Notes: generated from the letters alone by a model not told the origin. Positions 17,762-27,512 are shown, counted from the stretch's first letter. The stretch: 64,000 nucleotides of DNA from Thermincola carboxydiphila (GCA_016841725.1 JAENYP010000001.1:1-64000); one strand, 5' to 3'. Numbers and translations are program-made.

Positions 17762-18550
17762 TTAAAAAATAAAGATTTTCAGATAAAAATAAACAACAGG
17801 CGCTGTTATCAGCATACTGTCAAACCTGTCAAGAACGCCGCCGTGACCGGGAATTATTCTCCCGGAATCCTTTTGCCCGGCCAATCGTTTTAGAGCTGAT
17901 TCCACCATGTCTCCCACCTGACCCAGGACCCCAACAAGGAGTCCGATAAGGATATAGTGTATGACTGTAAAATGCGCAGAGACTGCCCAGACAGCGGCAG
18001 CTACCGCCACACTCCCTGCAATACCGCCAATTGATCCTTCAACTGTCTTGTTAGGACTCAAACCCGGGGCCAGCTTTGTTTTGCCCACAGCGCTGCCGGT
18101 AAAATATGCAAAAGTATCGGTACTCCAGGTTGTCAGCATCATCAGAAGCACTAAATGGAAGCCGCCCGGAAGCTCTCTGAGTGCAATTATATGTGTTAAA
18201 AGCCAACCGGCATATAAAGAAACAAATACCGTTACAGCCAGTTCAGTCGTATTAAAGCGGGGATATAACCAAACAAGGCGAATAAATCCGGCCACCATCA
18301 GCAGCAGCAGGCTGATACCCAGCAAATCATCACTCATAAAATTGGCATTAATTACAAATATAAATCCTCCCAAAAAAGCGCCTGGCATCCAGACACTTAT
18401 TCCGGTCTTTTTCAGAAGACAGCCTGTTTCATGGATGCCCAGCAATGCAAGAAATAAAACAGCCAATGACAAAGGCACACCGCCATACCATACAAGGTAG
18501 ACAGCAACAGGGATACCAACTGCAGCGCTTAAAACTCTATATAATAGCAT
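17762..18550 (-). CDS. cdsA: Phosphatidate cytidylyltransferase CdsA
   Basis: 262 residues from the ATG giving MLLYRVLSAAVGIPVA, 20 bp after the uppS stop. It has about eight membrane segments. The CDP-diglyceride synthase signature is visible near the C terminus: STDTFAYFTGSAVGKTKLAP, then SPNKTVEGSIGG, then HGGVLDRFDSML. It makes CDP-diacylglycerol for phospholipid synthesis. uppS-cdsA-dxr is a standard Firmicute arrangement. Confidence 0.96.
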   Translation of the reverse strand: MLLYRVLSAAVGIPVAVYLVWYGGVPLSLAVLFLALLGIHETGCLLKKTGISVWMPGAFLGGFIFVINANFMSDDLLGISLLLLMVAGFIRLVWLYPRFNTTELAVTVFVSLYAGWLLTHIIALRELPGGFHLVLLMMLTTWSTDTFAYFTGSAVGKTKLAPGLSPNKTVEGSIGGIAGSVAVAAAVWAVSAHFTVIHYILIGLLVGVLGQVGDMVESALKRLAGQKDSGRIIPGHGGVLDRFDSMLITAPVVYFYLKIFIF

Positions 18551-18569
18551 GTTTTCAAGATCACCGGCC

Positions 18570-19373
18570 TCATTTTTTACTTTGATGCAGTCCGCCAAAC
18601 CTTCTCTGGCGGTTTTGGTAATCAATTACAGCTTCCAGCAAATGCTTTTTTCGAAAGTCCGGCCAGAGGACAGGAGAATACCAAAATTCCGCATAAGCAG
18701 CCTGCCATAGCAGAAAGTTACTTATCCGCTTCTCTCCTGAAGGCCGGATCAGCAGGTCAGGGTCTGGCATACCGGCAGTGTAAAGATATTTGGAAATTAT
18801 GTTCTCATCAATATCATCGGGGTTTAATATCCCGGCTGAAGCATCTCTGCCCATCTGTTTCACTGCTTCAGTTATCTCATTCCGGCCCCCGTAATTCAGG
18901 GCCAGGTTCAGAGTAAGTCCGCTATTCCGCGAGGTTTCTACTGCGGCTATTTCCAACGCTTCCCGTGCCTTAGCCGGAAGTTCATCAATTCTCCCGATAG
19001 TCTTCACCCTGACATTGTTTTGATGCAGTTCCTTAAGCTCCTTATGGAGGTATTCTACCAAAAGATCCATCAGGGTAGTGACTTCCTCAGCCGGCCTCTT
19101 CCAGTTTTCCGTAGAAAAGGCGTATACAGTCAGAAAACCCACCCCAAGAGACGAGCATGTTTTCACAATTTCTCTTAATGATTCGACACCGGCCCGGTGT
19201 CCCAATGCCCTTGGCAGCCCGCGCCGGGTAGCCCAGCGCCCGTTTCCATCCATAATGACAGCAATATGTACAGGCATTTTATCGGAATCCAGTGACTTAT
19301 ATAAATCCTCCACTTCTGGGGAATTATTTTTATTTTTGCCCAATCTCAACACGCTCAGCCATTCGCGCACCAT
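18570..19373 (-). CDS. uppS: Undecaprenyl diphosphate synthase (isoprenyl transferase)
   Basis: 267 residues. The catalytic Asp and diphosphate loop are in HIAVIMDGNGRWATRRG, followed by GHRAGVESLREIV, YAFSTENWKRP and, near the C terminus, DLLIRPSGEKRISNFLLWQ plus AEFWYSPVLWPDF. It makes the C55 lipid carrier for cell-wall synthesis. The ATG has GGGAGG seven bases upstream. It is first in the uppS-cdsA-ytvI-dxr-rseP-ispG-proS run, with a promoter-like element just before it. Confidence 0.98.
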   Translation of the reverse strand: MVREWLSVLRLGKNKNNSPEVEDLYKSLDSDKMPVHIAVIMDGNGRWATRRGLPRALGHRAGVESLREIVKTCSSLGVGFLTVYAFSTENWKRPAEEVTTLMDLLVEYLHKELKELHQNNVRVKTIGRIDELPAKAREALEIAAVETSRNSGLTLNLALNYGGRNEITEAVKQMGRDASAGILNPDDIDENIISKYLYTAGMPDPDLLIRPSGEKRISNFLLWQAAYAEFWYSPVLWPDFRKKHLLEAVIDYQNRQRRFGGLHQSKK

Positions 19374-19412
19374 CTGGCAGCCTCCCCGGCTTTACAGGAA
19401 TTATTAAGATAT

Positions 19413-19418
19413 ATTATA
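19413..19418 (-). promoter_or_regulatory. Extended -10 promoter for the uppS operon
   Basis: On the minus strand TGGTATAAT gives a consensus -10 (TATAAT) with the extended TG dinucleotide, about 40 bp before the uppS ATG and just after the ferredoxin terminator. No good -35 box is seen; the upstream stretch is simply AT-rich, which suits an extended -10 promoter. Confidence 0.6.
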
Positions 19419-19469
19419 CCATTAATTACTACTATTTTATATTTATATTACTTATTTTTTGTTATTAAT

Positions 19470-19505
19470 ACCAGAAAAACAAACCCCCTCTTAATCGAGG
19501 GGGTT
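19470..19505 (-). terminator. Rho-independent terminator after ferredoxin
   Basis: A 9-bp stem AACCCCCTC/GAGGGGGTT with a 6-nt loop begins 7 bp past the ferredoxin stop codon and is followed on the minus strand by TGTTTTTCTGG. It is strong and well placed to end the pyrH-frr-small protein-ferredoxin transcript before uppS. Confidence 0.9.
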
Positions 19506-19511
19506 AACTGA

Positions 19512-19679
19512 CTAACCTTCAATGATTGCTCCTGTGGGACAAGCCTCGGCACAAGCGCCGCAGTCAACGCACTCGTCAGCATTAATTACATAAATATCAC
19601 CTTCAGAAATGGCGCCATTGGGGCATGTATCCATGCATGTACCGCAAGCTACACATTCATCAGTAATTTTGTAGGCCAT
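19512..19679 (-). CDS. 2[4Fe-4S] ferredoxin
   Basis: 55 residues, a typical clostridial ferredoxin. Two CxxCxxC...CP motifs are visible: [12 protein letters not shown] and [12 protein letters not shown], each holding one [4Fe-4S] cluster with the fourth cysteine crossing over. The start [15 protein letters not shown] is canonical. An SD-like AGGTG lies just upstream of the ATG, and the gene is followed by a strong terminator. It is a low-potential electron carrier; a link to the iron-sulfur enzyme IspG downstream is possible but only inferred. Confidence 0.97.
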   Translation of the reverse strand: MAYKITDECVACGTCMDTCPNGAISEGDIYVINADECVDCGACAEACPTGAIIEG

Positions 19680-19682
19680 GTG

Positions 19683-19895
19683 TTACACCTCCTTTCCATA
19701 ATCCTGATATGTAATGATAACCTGTAGTCCACCTCTCTCAGCAGGAGAAAGGCGTACTACTCGGGCTATTCCAACAGGTTCGGCTGATTTCTCCGGCGGT
19801 TTTAATACTACTATTTCGCCAACTTCATAGCCGCAGCCGGTTATCACATCCAATGCCTCATCCAGCACAAAACCTATCACATCAGGCAGCTCCAT
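19683..19895 (-). CDS. Small PASTA-like protein of unknown function
   Basis: 70 residues with no signal peptide or membrane segment. The start LPDVIGFVLDEALDVITGCGYEVGEIV fits the pattern of a single PASTA repeat (Pro-Asp-Val-x-Gly, then Ala at the helix, then Gly before a strand), normally found in tandem outside PknB-type kinases or PBPs. Here it is a stand-alone cytoplasmic version ending three bases before the ferredoxin start codon. The similarity is by eye only and no function is assigned. Confidence 0.6.
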   Translation of the reverse strand: MELPDVIGFVLDEALDVITGCGYEVGEIVVLKPPEKSAEPVGIARVVRLSPAERGGLQVIITYQDYGKEV

Positions 19896-19919
19896 ATATA
19901 TCCCTCAGTCCTGTTATAT

Positions 19920-21332
<1,413 letters not shown>

Positions 21333-21354
21333 ATAGCCTCAAGCCTTTCCCGGG

Positions 21355-22242
21355 CTAGGATTTTTTCTGCATGGCAGCAACCTCTGCCGCCAGATCATTT
21401 TCTCTCTTTTCCAGTCCTTCACCCATTTCAAAACGAATAAAACGAGATACCTTAACCTGTTTTTGGTTAAGCATCTGCTGCACACTCATATCAGTATCCT
21501 TGATAAAAGGTTGTTCAACCAGGCAGTTTTCCTTGTAGAATTTGTCTATCCTGCCTGTGACAATTTTCTCAGCGATGTTTTCCGGTTTCCCTTCGTTCAT
21601 AGCCTGAACTTTAAGAATTTCTTTTTCTTTTTCTATTATATCTGCAGGGACCTGGTCACGGGTGGCATATTCAGGCTTGGATGCAGCAACCTGCATAGCC
21701 ACATCTTTGGCAACTTCTCCGACGTTATCCGGATTACCTGAAAGCTCGACCAGGACCCCAATACGTCCCGCACCGTGAATATAAGCCTCTACAAAACCAT
21801 CCGGCGCCTCAAATGATGCGAAACGGCGAATAGATATATTTTCTCCAATTTTAGCAACTTTTTCCGTAAGCATTTCACTAACTGTACCTGTGCCGGCCTT
21901 AACCTGAAGAAGCCCATCTACATCTGCCGGATTATTACGTAAAATCACATCAGCTACTTCATCAACAAATGCTTTAAATTCATCTGTTTTGGCTACAAAA
22001 TCTGTTTCACAGTTTACTTCAAGAAGAACAGCCTTTTTGTTGCCTGAAGCCACTTTTGCCAAAACCAGACCCTCTGCGGCAATACGCCCTGATTTCTTGG
22101 CTGCAGCGGCAAGGCCCTTTTCACGCAAAAATTCAATTGCCTTTTCCATGTCACCCCCGGTCTCAGCCAAGGCTTTTTTACAGTCCATCATTCCTGCCCC
22201 GGTGCGTTCCCGCAATTCTTTAACCATCGCAGCAGTAACCAT
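21355..22242 (-). CDS. tsf: Translation elongation factor Ts
   Basis: 295 residues, the full-length form. It has a UBA-like N terminus ([21 protein letters not shown]), the [14 protein letters not shown] and AAEGLV segments, and the core [16 protein letters not shown] that inserts into EF-Tu. It catalyses GDP release from EF-Tu. AAGGAGG precedes the ATG. It follows rpsB after a gap of about 68 bp that contains a terminator-like hairpin. Confidence 0.97.
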   Translation of the reverse strand: MVTAAMVKELRERTGAGMMDCKKALAETGGDMEKAIEFLREKGLAAAAKKSGRIAAEGLVLAKVASGNKKAVLLEVNCETDFVAKTDEFKAFVDEVADVILRNNPADVDGLLQVKAGTGTVSEMLTEKVAKIGENISIRRFASFEAPDGFVEAYIHGAGRIGVLVELSGNPDNVGEVAKDVAMQVAASKPEYATRDQVPADIIEKEKEILKVQAMNEGKPENIAEKIVTGRIDKFYKENCLVEQPFIKDTDMSVQQMLNQKQVKVSRFIRFEMGEGLEKRENDLAAEVAAMQKKS

Positions 22243-22261
22243 TTTACTTAATCCTCCTTAA

Positions 22262-22303
22262 AAATAAGGGTGACTAGGGCTCCTCAAAAACCCTGGTCAC
22301 CCT
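22262..22303 (-). terminator. Intercistronic terminator-like hairpin between rpsB and tsf
   Basis: A 13-bp stem AGGGTGACCAGGG/CCCTAGTCACCCT (one wobble) with an 11-nt loop is followed on the minus strand by TTATTTTTAAGGAGG, which runs straight into the tsf ribosome-binding site. It looks like a partial terminator or RNA-processing/stability hairpin that would lower tsf transcript relative to rpsB. Confidence 0.7.
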
Positions 22304-22310
22304 GATTTGT

Positions 22311-23045
22311 TTATGCTTCCATTACTTCTGCCTCAGCTTCAGCTTCAGCTTCATTATCCTTACTAAGGTTAATCCCTTCGTTAACTGCATCTGCCATCTT
22401 GGAAGTCAGTAATCTGACTGCCCTGATTGCGTCATCATTCCCGGGGATTACCAGGTCAATCTCATCGGGGTCACAGTTAGTATCAACTATTGCAATGATA
22501 GGAATACCAAGTTTCCTTGCTTCCGCCACAGCTATACGCTCTTTACGCGGGTCAATAATAAACAGGGCGCTGGGAAGTTTTTTCATTTCCTTAATACCGC
22601 CAAGAAACTTTTCCAGTTTCTCTTTTTCATGCATTAAAACAGCTACTTCTTTCTTAGGAAGTACTGTAAATGTCCCGTCAGCTTCCATCTTTTCCAGTTC
22701 ATGAAGGCGGTCAATCCGCCTCTTGATGGTCTGGAAATTGGTCAGGGTTCCGCCAAGCCAGCGCTGGTTTACGAAGAACATGCCACAACGGGTTGCTTCT
22801 TCTCTGACAGCTTCCTGAGCCTGTTTCTTGGTTCCCACAAACATGATGGTTCTGCCTTCTGAAGCCAGCTGCCTGACAAAATTATATGCTTCGTCAACTT
22901 TCTTAACAGTACGCTGCAGGTCAATAATATAAATCCCGTTCCGGTCGGTAAAAATATACTCCGCCATTTTCGGGTTCCACCTGCGGGTCTGGTGTCCAAA
23001 GTGAACTCCGGCTTCCAGAAGTTGTTTCATGGAAATAACAGCCAT
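22311..23045 (-). CDS. rpsB: 30S ribosomal protein S2
   Basis: 244 residues from the ATG giving [20 protein letters not shown], preceded by a near-perfect GGAGGTGA. Signature segments are [44 protein letters not shown] and [19 protein letters not shown]. The C terminus is a short Glu/Ala tail. It starts the rpsB-tsf pair with its own promoter and leader hairpin. The reading frame is open far upstream but that part is untranslated leader. Confidence 0.98.
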   Translation of the reverse strand: MAVISMKQLLEAGVHFGHQTRRWNPKMAEYIFTDRNGIYIIDLQRTVKKVDEAYNFVRQLASEGRTIMFVGTKKQAQEAVREEATRCGMFFVNQRWLGGTLTNFQTIKRRIDRLHELEKMEADGTFTVLPKKEVAVLMHEKEKLEKFLGGIKEMKKLPSALFIIDPRKERIAVAEARKLGIPIIAIVDTNCDPDEIDLVIPGNDDAIRAVRLLTSKMADAVNEGINLSKDNEAEAEAEAEVMEA

Positions 23046-23097
23046 TGGAGTCACCTCCTCTCTCATCGGTTTTTTTCCTCCGTTCCTTTCATCTTCC

Positions 23098-23129
23098 TGC
23101 AGAGCCGGAATTAACCCGGCACCCCTGCA
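23098..23129 (-). promoter_or_regulatory. Hairpin in the rpsB leader
   Basis: In the roughly 110-nt leader between the predicted promoter and rpsB, TGCAG-GGGT-GCCGG-GTTAATT-CCGGC-TC-TGCA forms a two-part stem with an asymmetric internal loop. Ribosomal protein leaders often hold such autoregulatory structures; that this one binds S2 is inference. Confidence 0.5.
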
Positions 23130-23165
23130 AAAATCCGGAAACGTGTGTATTTTACACCGTTTGAT

Positions 23166-23194
23166 ATTGTAGCATAAATTTGGGCCAAGTGCAA
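23166..23194 (-). promoter_or_regulatory. Sigma-A type promoter of rpsB-tsf
   Basis: Minus strand: TTGCAC, 17 bp, TACAAT, with an extended TGC before the -10. The predicted start point is about 115 bp before the rpsB ATG. Spacing and the extended -10 fit a housekeeping promoter. Confidence 0.7.
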
Positions 23195-23293
23195 CTATAT
23201 TATTGCATTCAATGGAAATTTTTATACAGGAAGCATTAATTTCCTCAGACTGCTGATAAAAGTATTGGCTTTGTATTATAAAAATATTATTGA

Positions 23294-23464
23294 GACAGGG
23301 GTAGATGTGTTCCGGCAGGCGGAGTCTGTCGTCCGTCCGGCCCACCATGGCAGCTCTTAGCGCTTTAGCGTTTAGAGATGGCGGTACCCTTGGGGTAAAC
23401 CCGCGAAGCGGGAGTGGAAGCCGGCGGAGACGTAGCCCGCCAGAGGAACATATCTGCCCCTGTC
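23294..23464. repeat. 171-bp GC-rich foldback element between the fla/che operon and rpsB
   Basis: The ends are 20-bp inverted repeats, GACAGGGGTAGATGTGTTCC (23294-23313) and the complement at 23445-23464, with two mismatches. The interior is GC-rich, unlike its AT-rich flanks, and holds several short hairpins: CCCGC-TTC-GCGGG, CGCT-AA-AGCG, and GGCGG...CCGCC. No convincing gene is present. On the minus strand the right arm is followed by TCAATAATATTTTTAT, so the whole may also terminate the upstream operon. It resembles a MITE-type element or a structured RNA; the family is not recognised. Confidence 0.75.
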
Positions 23465-23522
23465 TAAAATATAGTTTGATATATTCAAAATCAGTGCCCT
23501 TTATCAGCAGCCTAAGGAATTG

Positions 23523-24020
23523 TTACCTCCCTGTTAAAATTTTCAGGATCTCCTCCATATCTCCATCACAGGGCAGGTCAAAGGTTCCGGTTCTGAACCT
23601 GCGATGAGCGCCCTTTTCGGTTACCAGTTGGTAAAACTGATTTCTATCTATAACTACATCCTGTTCTTCCAGCATCCGGGCAATCTCTTCCGACCCGGTT
23701 CCCGACCTTATCTCAAACTTCACAAATTGTTTGTTTTCAGGCGGCTTTGACTCTCCGGTTTTAACAGGATTTTTCTCAGCATCATTAACAGGTTCTTTCT
23801 CAGCATCATTAACAGGGCTATTTAAAGGAAGTCCCGGCGCCTTATCTGTTTCTTGATTTGTTTCTTTATCAGTGGCTTGTACCATGCCAAGTCTAATTGC
23901 TCTTTCCACAATCTCACTGTCGGTTAATTTATCCGCACTGGTAAAATTAACTATAAGTGCACTTAGTAAAAACCCCAGCCCTATTCCAAGCAGGAAATCC
24001 TTCCTGAATATATTAAGCAT
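23523..24020 (-). CDS. MltG-like membrane-anchored small protein, end of fla/che operon
   Basis: 165 residues: a single N-terminal membrane helix (about 9-27, DFLLGIGLGFLLSALIVNF), a disordered linker, and a C-terminal domain (about 100-165) with FEIRSGTGSEEIARMLEEQDVVID and RFRTGTFDLPCDGDMEEILKIL. The latter resembles the LysM-like N-terminal part of MltG/YceG lytic transglycosylases, but the catalytic domain is missing. The linker holds a duplicated VNDAEK(E/N)PV unit. It overlaps the preceding SwrB-like gene by eight bases. Function is unknown; wall binding near flagella is a guess. Confidence 0.6.
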   Translation of the reverse strand: MLNIFRKDFLLGIGLGFLLSALIVNFTSADKLTDSEIVERAIRLGMVQATDKETNQETDKAPGLPLNSPVNDAEKEPVNDAEKNPVKTGESKPPENKQFVKFEIRSGTGSEEIARMLEEQDVVIDRNQFYQLVTEKGAHRRFRTGTFDLPCDGDMEEILKILTGR

Positions 24021-24645
24021 TTAATTCTTCACCTTTTCTTTTTATCTGGAGAATCAGGCTTACTTCACCTTTTCCTATACTCATCTGTCTGGCAATCTCG
24101 TCCTCAGGATAACCTAGCCGTTCCATGGCATAAACCATCTGGTGTTTTGCAGGTAATTCCGGTTTGACAACCGGTCTGGCAGTACCAACTGCATCATCTG
24201 CAGGGGATGCGGAAATCCGCGGAAACATAATAGTATTGTTTGTTTTTTTTGTCATGGCAGAAGGGGGTCCGGAGTTCACTTCAAGAGGCCTTGGTTTTGC
24301 CTCAATAGGGTCACCTTTATCTGCCTCAATAGCGTCACCTCTAATAGCGTCACCTCTATCTGCCTCAATGGTTTCACCTTTTTGTGTCTCAGTGACTTCA
24401 CCTGTATTTAAATCCTTGAAGATCTCGGCTTCCTCAATACCGGCTGAGATATCTGTAACAACTTTTTCAGAGACATTTTCCAACTGTTCCAAAAGCGTTT
24501 CCACATCACTCCTGGCCAGTCGCAGATCTTCCTTTAACTGTCTGTATTCCTGAATTTCCTGCTGCCTGATGACATCAGAAACACGCCCCCTCCAAACAGC
24601 GAGCCCAATAAATATTACTCCCAAAAATATGAACAGGTAAACCAA
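24013..24645 (-). CDS. SwrB-like (DUF6115) membrane protein
   Basis: 210 residues from a TTG start. An N-terminal membrane helix (about 2-18) is followed by a coiled coil (about 25-70), a variable linker with repeated GD-IEAD units, and a C-terminal helix-turn-helix-like segment HQMVYAMERLGYPEDEIARQMSIGKGEVSLILQIKRK. This layout and the position after sigD match B. subtilis SwrB (YlxL), which promotes flagellar basal body assembly. The assignment is by architecture and place. Confidence 0.65.
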   Translation of the reverse strand: MVYLFIFLGVIFIGLAVWRGRVSDVIRQQEIQEYRQLKEDLRLARSDVETLLEQLENVSEKVVTDISAGIEEAEIFKDLNTGEVTETQKGETIEADRGDAIRGDAIEADKGDPIEAKPRPLEVNSGPPSAMTKKTNNTIMFPRISASPADDAVGTARPVVKPELPAKHQMVYAMERLGYPEDEIARQMSIGKGEVSLILQIKRKGEELNA

Positions 24646-24682
24646 AACCTCACACCCTTAATAACTATTCACCCAATACAAA

Positions 24683-25003
24683 TTATACCTTGATATCAAA
24701 AAGTTTGCCTCTATCAGGGTCTTTTAACTCTTCCTGCTTTTCCTGTTCCTGTCCGCCCTGGCTGCGTTTTTTGCCTTCCCCATCGTGACTGGCAGCCTTT
24801 TCCTCAGTATCTTGTTCGATTTTCTTACCATCAGGTTTCTCGGAGTTGTGAACCTTTTGCTTCTGTATCTCCATTTGTTTCTGGAACTGTGCGGCCAATT
24901 GCTGCTGCTGAGTATGGTCCTGCTGATTCTGGATAGGCTGATTTCGGTTAACTTCGGAAACCTTCGGCAGAAGAACCTGCATGTCGACCGGACGTAGAGT
25001 CAT
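24683..25003 (-). CDS. Hypothetical Gln/Lys-rich protein in the fla/che operon
   Basis: 106 residues, strongly hydrophilic, with no membrane segment. Residues 20-50 are Gln-rich (QNQQDHTQQQQLAAQFQKQ) and the rest is a Lys/Glu-rich, probably helical or disordered chain. It starts 20 bp after fapA and ends 38 bp before the SwrB-like gene. No family is recognised; its place suggests a flagellar or chemotaxis-related role. Confidence 0.55.
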   Translation of the reverse strand: MTLRPVDMQVLLPKVSEVNRNQPIQNQQDHTQQQQLAAQFQKQMEIQKQKVHNSEKPDGKKIEQDTEEKAASHDGEGKKRSQGGQEQEKQEELKDPDRGKLFDIKV

Positions 25004-25022
25004 AGTCTTCCACCACCTGTCT

Positions 25023-26705
25023 CTATTTATATGGGTTAATTTTTATCTCTCCCATAACATTTGTCAGGGTCACAAACGGAAGGTCATCATATACCTGCAT
25101 CGTTGCCGAGCCAATGGTAACTCTTACTCCCGGATGCATAACCCCATGGACCTTGATACGTCCGCGCTCAGACTGCTGCATCTGTGCTTCAATATCTATA
25201 AGGCAGCTTTTAAGTTCTTCAAGTTCCCGGCTGAGCTCCCCCTGAACTTTGGTCACCCTGGCAAGTATCGCTCGTTTATCCTCAGGAAGAGTCCCCTGGG
25301 TCTGCTCCAGGTACTTTAACAATTTAACGGCCTTTTCTGCCTTATCAAAATCAGCCTCCTTACCCTGCTTCTCTTTTACGAGAAATGAATATCTACGCCT
25401 CAGGTCAGGATTTACCCCTGTTTCCAGCTCAGTTGCTGTGGCCATGGGAGAGCCTACGTTTTTGCAGTTTATTTCCTCACCGGCTCTGATAAGCCCACCA
25501 ACTATTACCCCCTTGCCTGCAACCACAACAGACTTCCGAGCATGAACCTTGCTGTGCATAATGGCTTCTCCGATCATTACATCCATTCCCGAGTCAAGTA
25601 CAGTGTTTTCAATAAATCTGGTAAAAACACTCCCTCCGGCCTTTATCCTGGACTTGCTTCTGCCAACTATGCCGTTTTTTACCTTAAGAGCGCCTGTACA
25701 TTCAACAATCCCGTCACTTATGTTGCCCATTACCTCGACATCACCGTCAGCTACAACTTTGAATCCTTCCCTGATGCTGCCTTTAACAACTACGGTACCG
25801 CTAAACTCAACGTTTCCGGTATTAAAATCCACATCACCGTTAATTTCGTATATTCCGGAAACACTTATCTTATTTCCGGCTATTACCACATGACCCTTTG
25901 CAGCAGCTACAGCAGTATTATTGTCACCGGTGAGTTCCACATTCTTCCCGATGGCTAGTTGGACATCCTTACCGGGTTTCGGGGGGAGTTCTTCCCCGGT
26001 AACGGTATACCCTGGGGTGCCAGGCTGGGCAGGTATTTTAACAGCAAGTACCTCCCCTGGTTCAACATTCTGAATCAGGTGCAGGTTATAAAAATCGACC
26101 CTGCCATCCATAAGTTCCTCCGGTTTGCCAGGATTTACAGGATTAACCTTATACTCAATTTCGGCATTTTCCCCGTCAACGGGTTCCGAGCCTACTGCAA
26201 CTGTCAAGATTTCTCCCATCTGACTGGATCTGAGGGCAGAATCAATTACATTTTCCAATACCCCGGAAACCACATTGTGGTCTTTAAGGGCTTTTTGAAT
26301 ATCGTCTCTGGTAACCGGTTTACCCTTCCCCCTGTGAGGGTAAACCGTTAGGTTGGCCTCCATTTTGTTCTTACTTATTTCGATAACAACATATCCATTC
26401 TCTTCCATTTCCGTCTGGGGAGGCGCAATTAAGTCTGGAATTCCACTCATTTCCATGACTATTTGCTGCACCTTTCTGGAGTCGATGTTTTGGATAGCAC
26501 GCAGTTCCAGTTCCCTGAGAACCTGTTCTAAATTTATTGCCAAACCATTGTCGCCGGGTGGGGTAACAGAAAGGCAGACACCCTCAGGCTTAAATTGCAG
26601 GTGCATTTTACCGTTCTCCAGTAAATCATTAGCTACATCTTCAGCCTTTTCAAGGATCTTCGCCATCTCCTGCTGGGTCAGATTTTTTACGGAATCGTCA
26701 GTCAT
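25023..26705 (-). CDS. fapA: FapA family (DUF342) flagellar assembly protein A
   Basis: 560 residues. An N-terminal region (about 1-190) leads into the FapA core with KIPAQPGTPGYTVTGEELPPKPGKD, then a right-handed beta-helix-like series of Gly/Val repeats (about 260-420, for example NGDVDFNTGNVEFSGTVVVKG), and a C-terminal coiled coil (about 445-510). FapA-type proteins affect polar flagellum assembly in Vibrio; in Firmicutes they sit beside sigD. GGAGG precedes the ATG. It lies 15 bp after sigD. Confidence 0.88.
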   Translation of the reverse strand: MTDDSVKNLTQQEMAKILEKAEDVANDLLENGKMHLQFKPEGVCLSVTPPGDNGLAINLEQVLRELELRAIQNIDSRKVQQIVMEMSGIPDLIAPPQTEMEENGYVVIEISKNKMEANLTVYPHRGKGKPVTRDDIQKALKDHNVVSGVLENVIDSALRSSQMGEILTVAVGSEPVDGENAEIEYKVNPVNPGKPEELMDGRVDFYNLHLIQNVEPGEVLAVKIPAQPGTPGYTVTGEELPPKPGKDVQLAIGKNVELTGDNNTAVAAAKGHVVIAGNKISVSGIYEINGDVDFNTGNVEFSGTVVVKGSIREGFKVVADGDVEVMGNISDGIVECTGALKVKNGIVGRSKSRIKAGGSVFTRFIENTVLDSGMDVMIGEAIMHSKVHARKSVVVAGKGVIVGGLIRAGEEINCKNVGSPMATATELETGVNPDLRRRYSFLVKEKQGKEADFDKAEKAVKLLKYLEQTQGTLPEDKRAILARVTKVQGELSRELEELKSCLIDIEAQMQQSERGRIKVHGVMHPGVRVTIGSATMQVYDDLPFVTLTNVMGEIKINPYK

Positions 26706-26720
26706 ATGGTTTCCTCCATT

Positions 26721-27512
26721 TTAATCAAAGATCTTTTTTTTCACCCTGCTTAATCGGCCGCGAAGCCGCAGAACAGCCTTTGTATGTAACTGTGATATTC
26801 TGGATTCGGTGACACCCAGCACCTTACCAATTTCTTTGAGTGTCAGCCCCTCATAATAATAGAGTGCAATAACAAGCTTTTCGCGTTCAGGAAGTTTATT
26901 AATAGCATCAGTCAGAGCCAGTTTTCTTTCTTCAAACATAACCATTGAAACAGGGTCAATTGCATTCTCATCCTCAATAGTTTCGATAACCCTGACAGAA
27001 TTACCTCCATCCCTATCGAATTTCCATATCTCGTCAAGTGATAAGAAGGAAGTGAAACTGGTTTCCATCAGTAACTGGACAAATTGCTGTTTAGTTATAC
27101 TGAGTGTATCACAAATTTCCTCATCTGTTGCTGCCCTGCCAAACTTGCCTTCAAGCCGGGCATAGGCATATTCAAGTTCTTTAGCCTTCTGACGGACCGA
27201 ATAGGGGACCCAATCCATTGACCTTAAACCGTCCCAGACAGATCCCCGAATCCGGGCTATAGCATAGGTCTCGAACTTAATGTTGCGTTCAGGTTCAAAT
27301 TTTTCAATTGCATCAATCAGCCCGAATATCCCGTAGCTTATCAGATCATCCTGCTGCACACTTGGCGGAAGGGAAATTGCCATCCGACCGGCCACATACT
27401 TAACCAGTCCAACATAATTCAAAATTAGCTGCTCCCGGGCAGAAAAATCGTTATGATTCTTATAGCGCTCCCATAACAGGCCTGTCTCATTTGCAGCAAC
27501 AGAAGGGTTCAT
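26721..27512 (-). CDS. sigD: Flagellar sigma factor SigD/FliA (sigma-28)
   Basis: 263 residues. Region 2 (LILNYVGLVKYVAGRM ... DDLISYGIFGLIDAIEKFEPERNIKFETYA), region 3 (IRGSVWDGLRSMDWVPYSVRQKA) and region 4 (LPEREKLVIALYYYEGLTLKEIGKVLGVTESRISQLHTKAVLRLR) are complete. The MDWVPYSVR segment is typical of sigma-28. It directs late flagellar and chemotaxis genes. Its position near the end of the operon resembles B. subtilis, where distance from the promoter affects SigD level. Confidence 0.97.
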   Translation of the reverse strand: MNPSVAANETGLLWERYKNHNDFSAREQLILNYVGLVKYVAGRMAISLPPSVQQDDLISYGIFGLIDAIEKFEPERNIKFETYAIARIRGSVWDGLRSMDWVPYSVRQKAKELEYAYARLEGKFGRAATDEEICDTLSITKQQFVQLLMETSFTSFLSLDEIWKFDRDGGNSVRVIETIEDENAIDPVSMVMFEERKLALTDAINKLPEREKLVIALYYYEGLTLKEIGKVLGVTESRISQLHTKAVLRLRGRLSRVKKKIFD

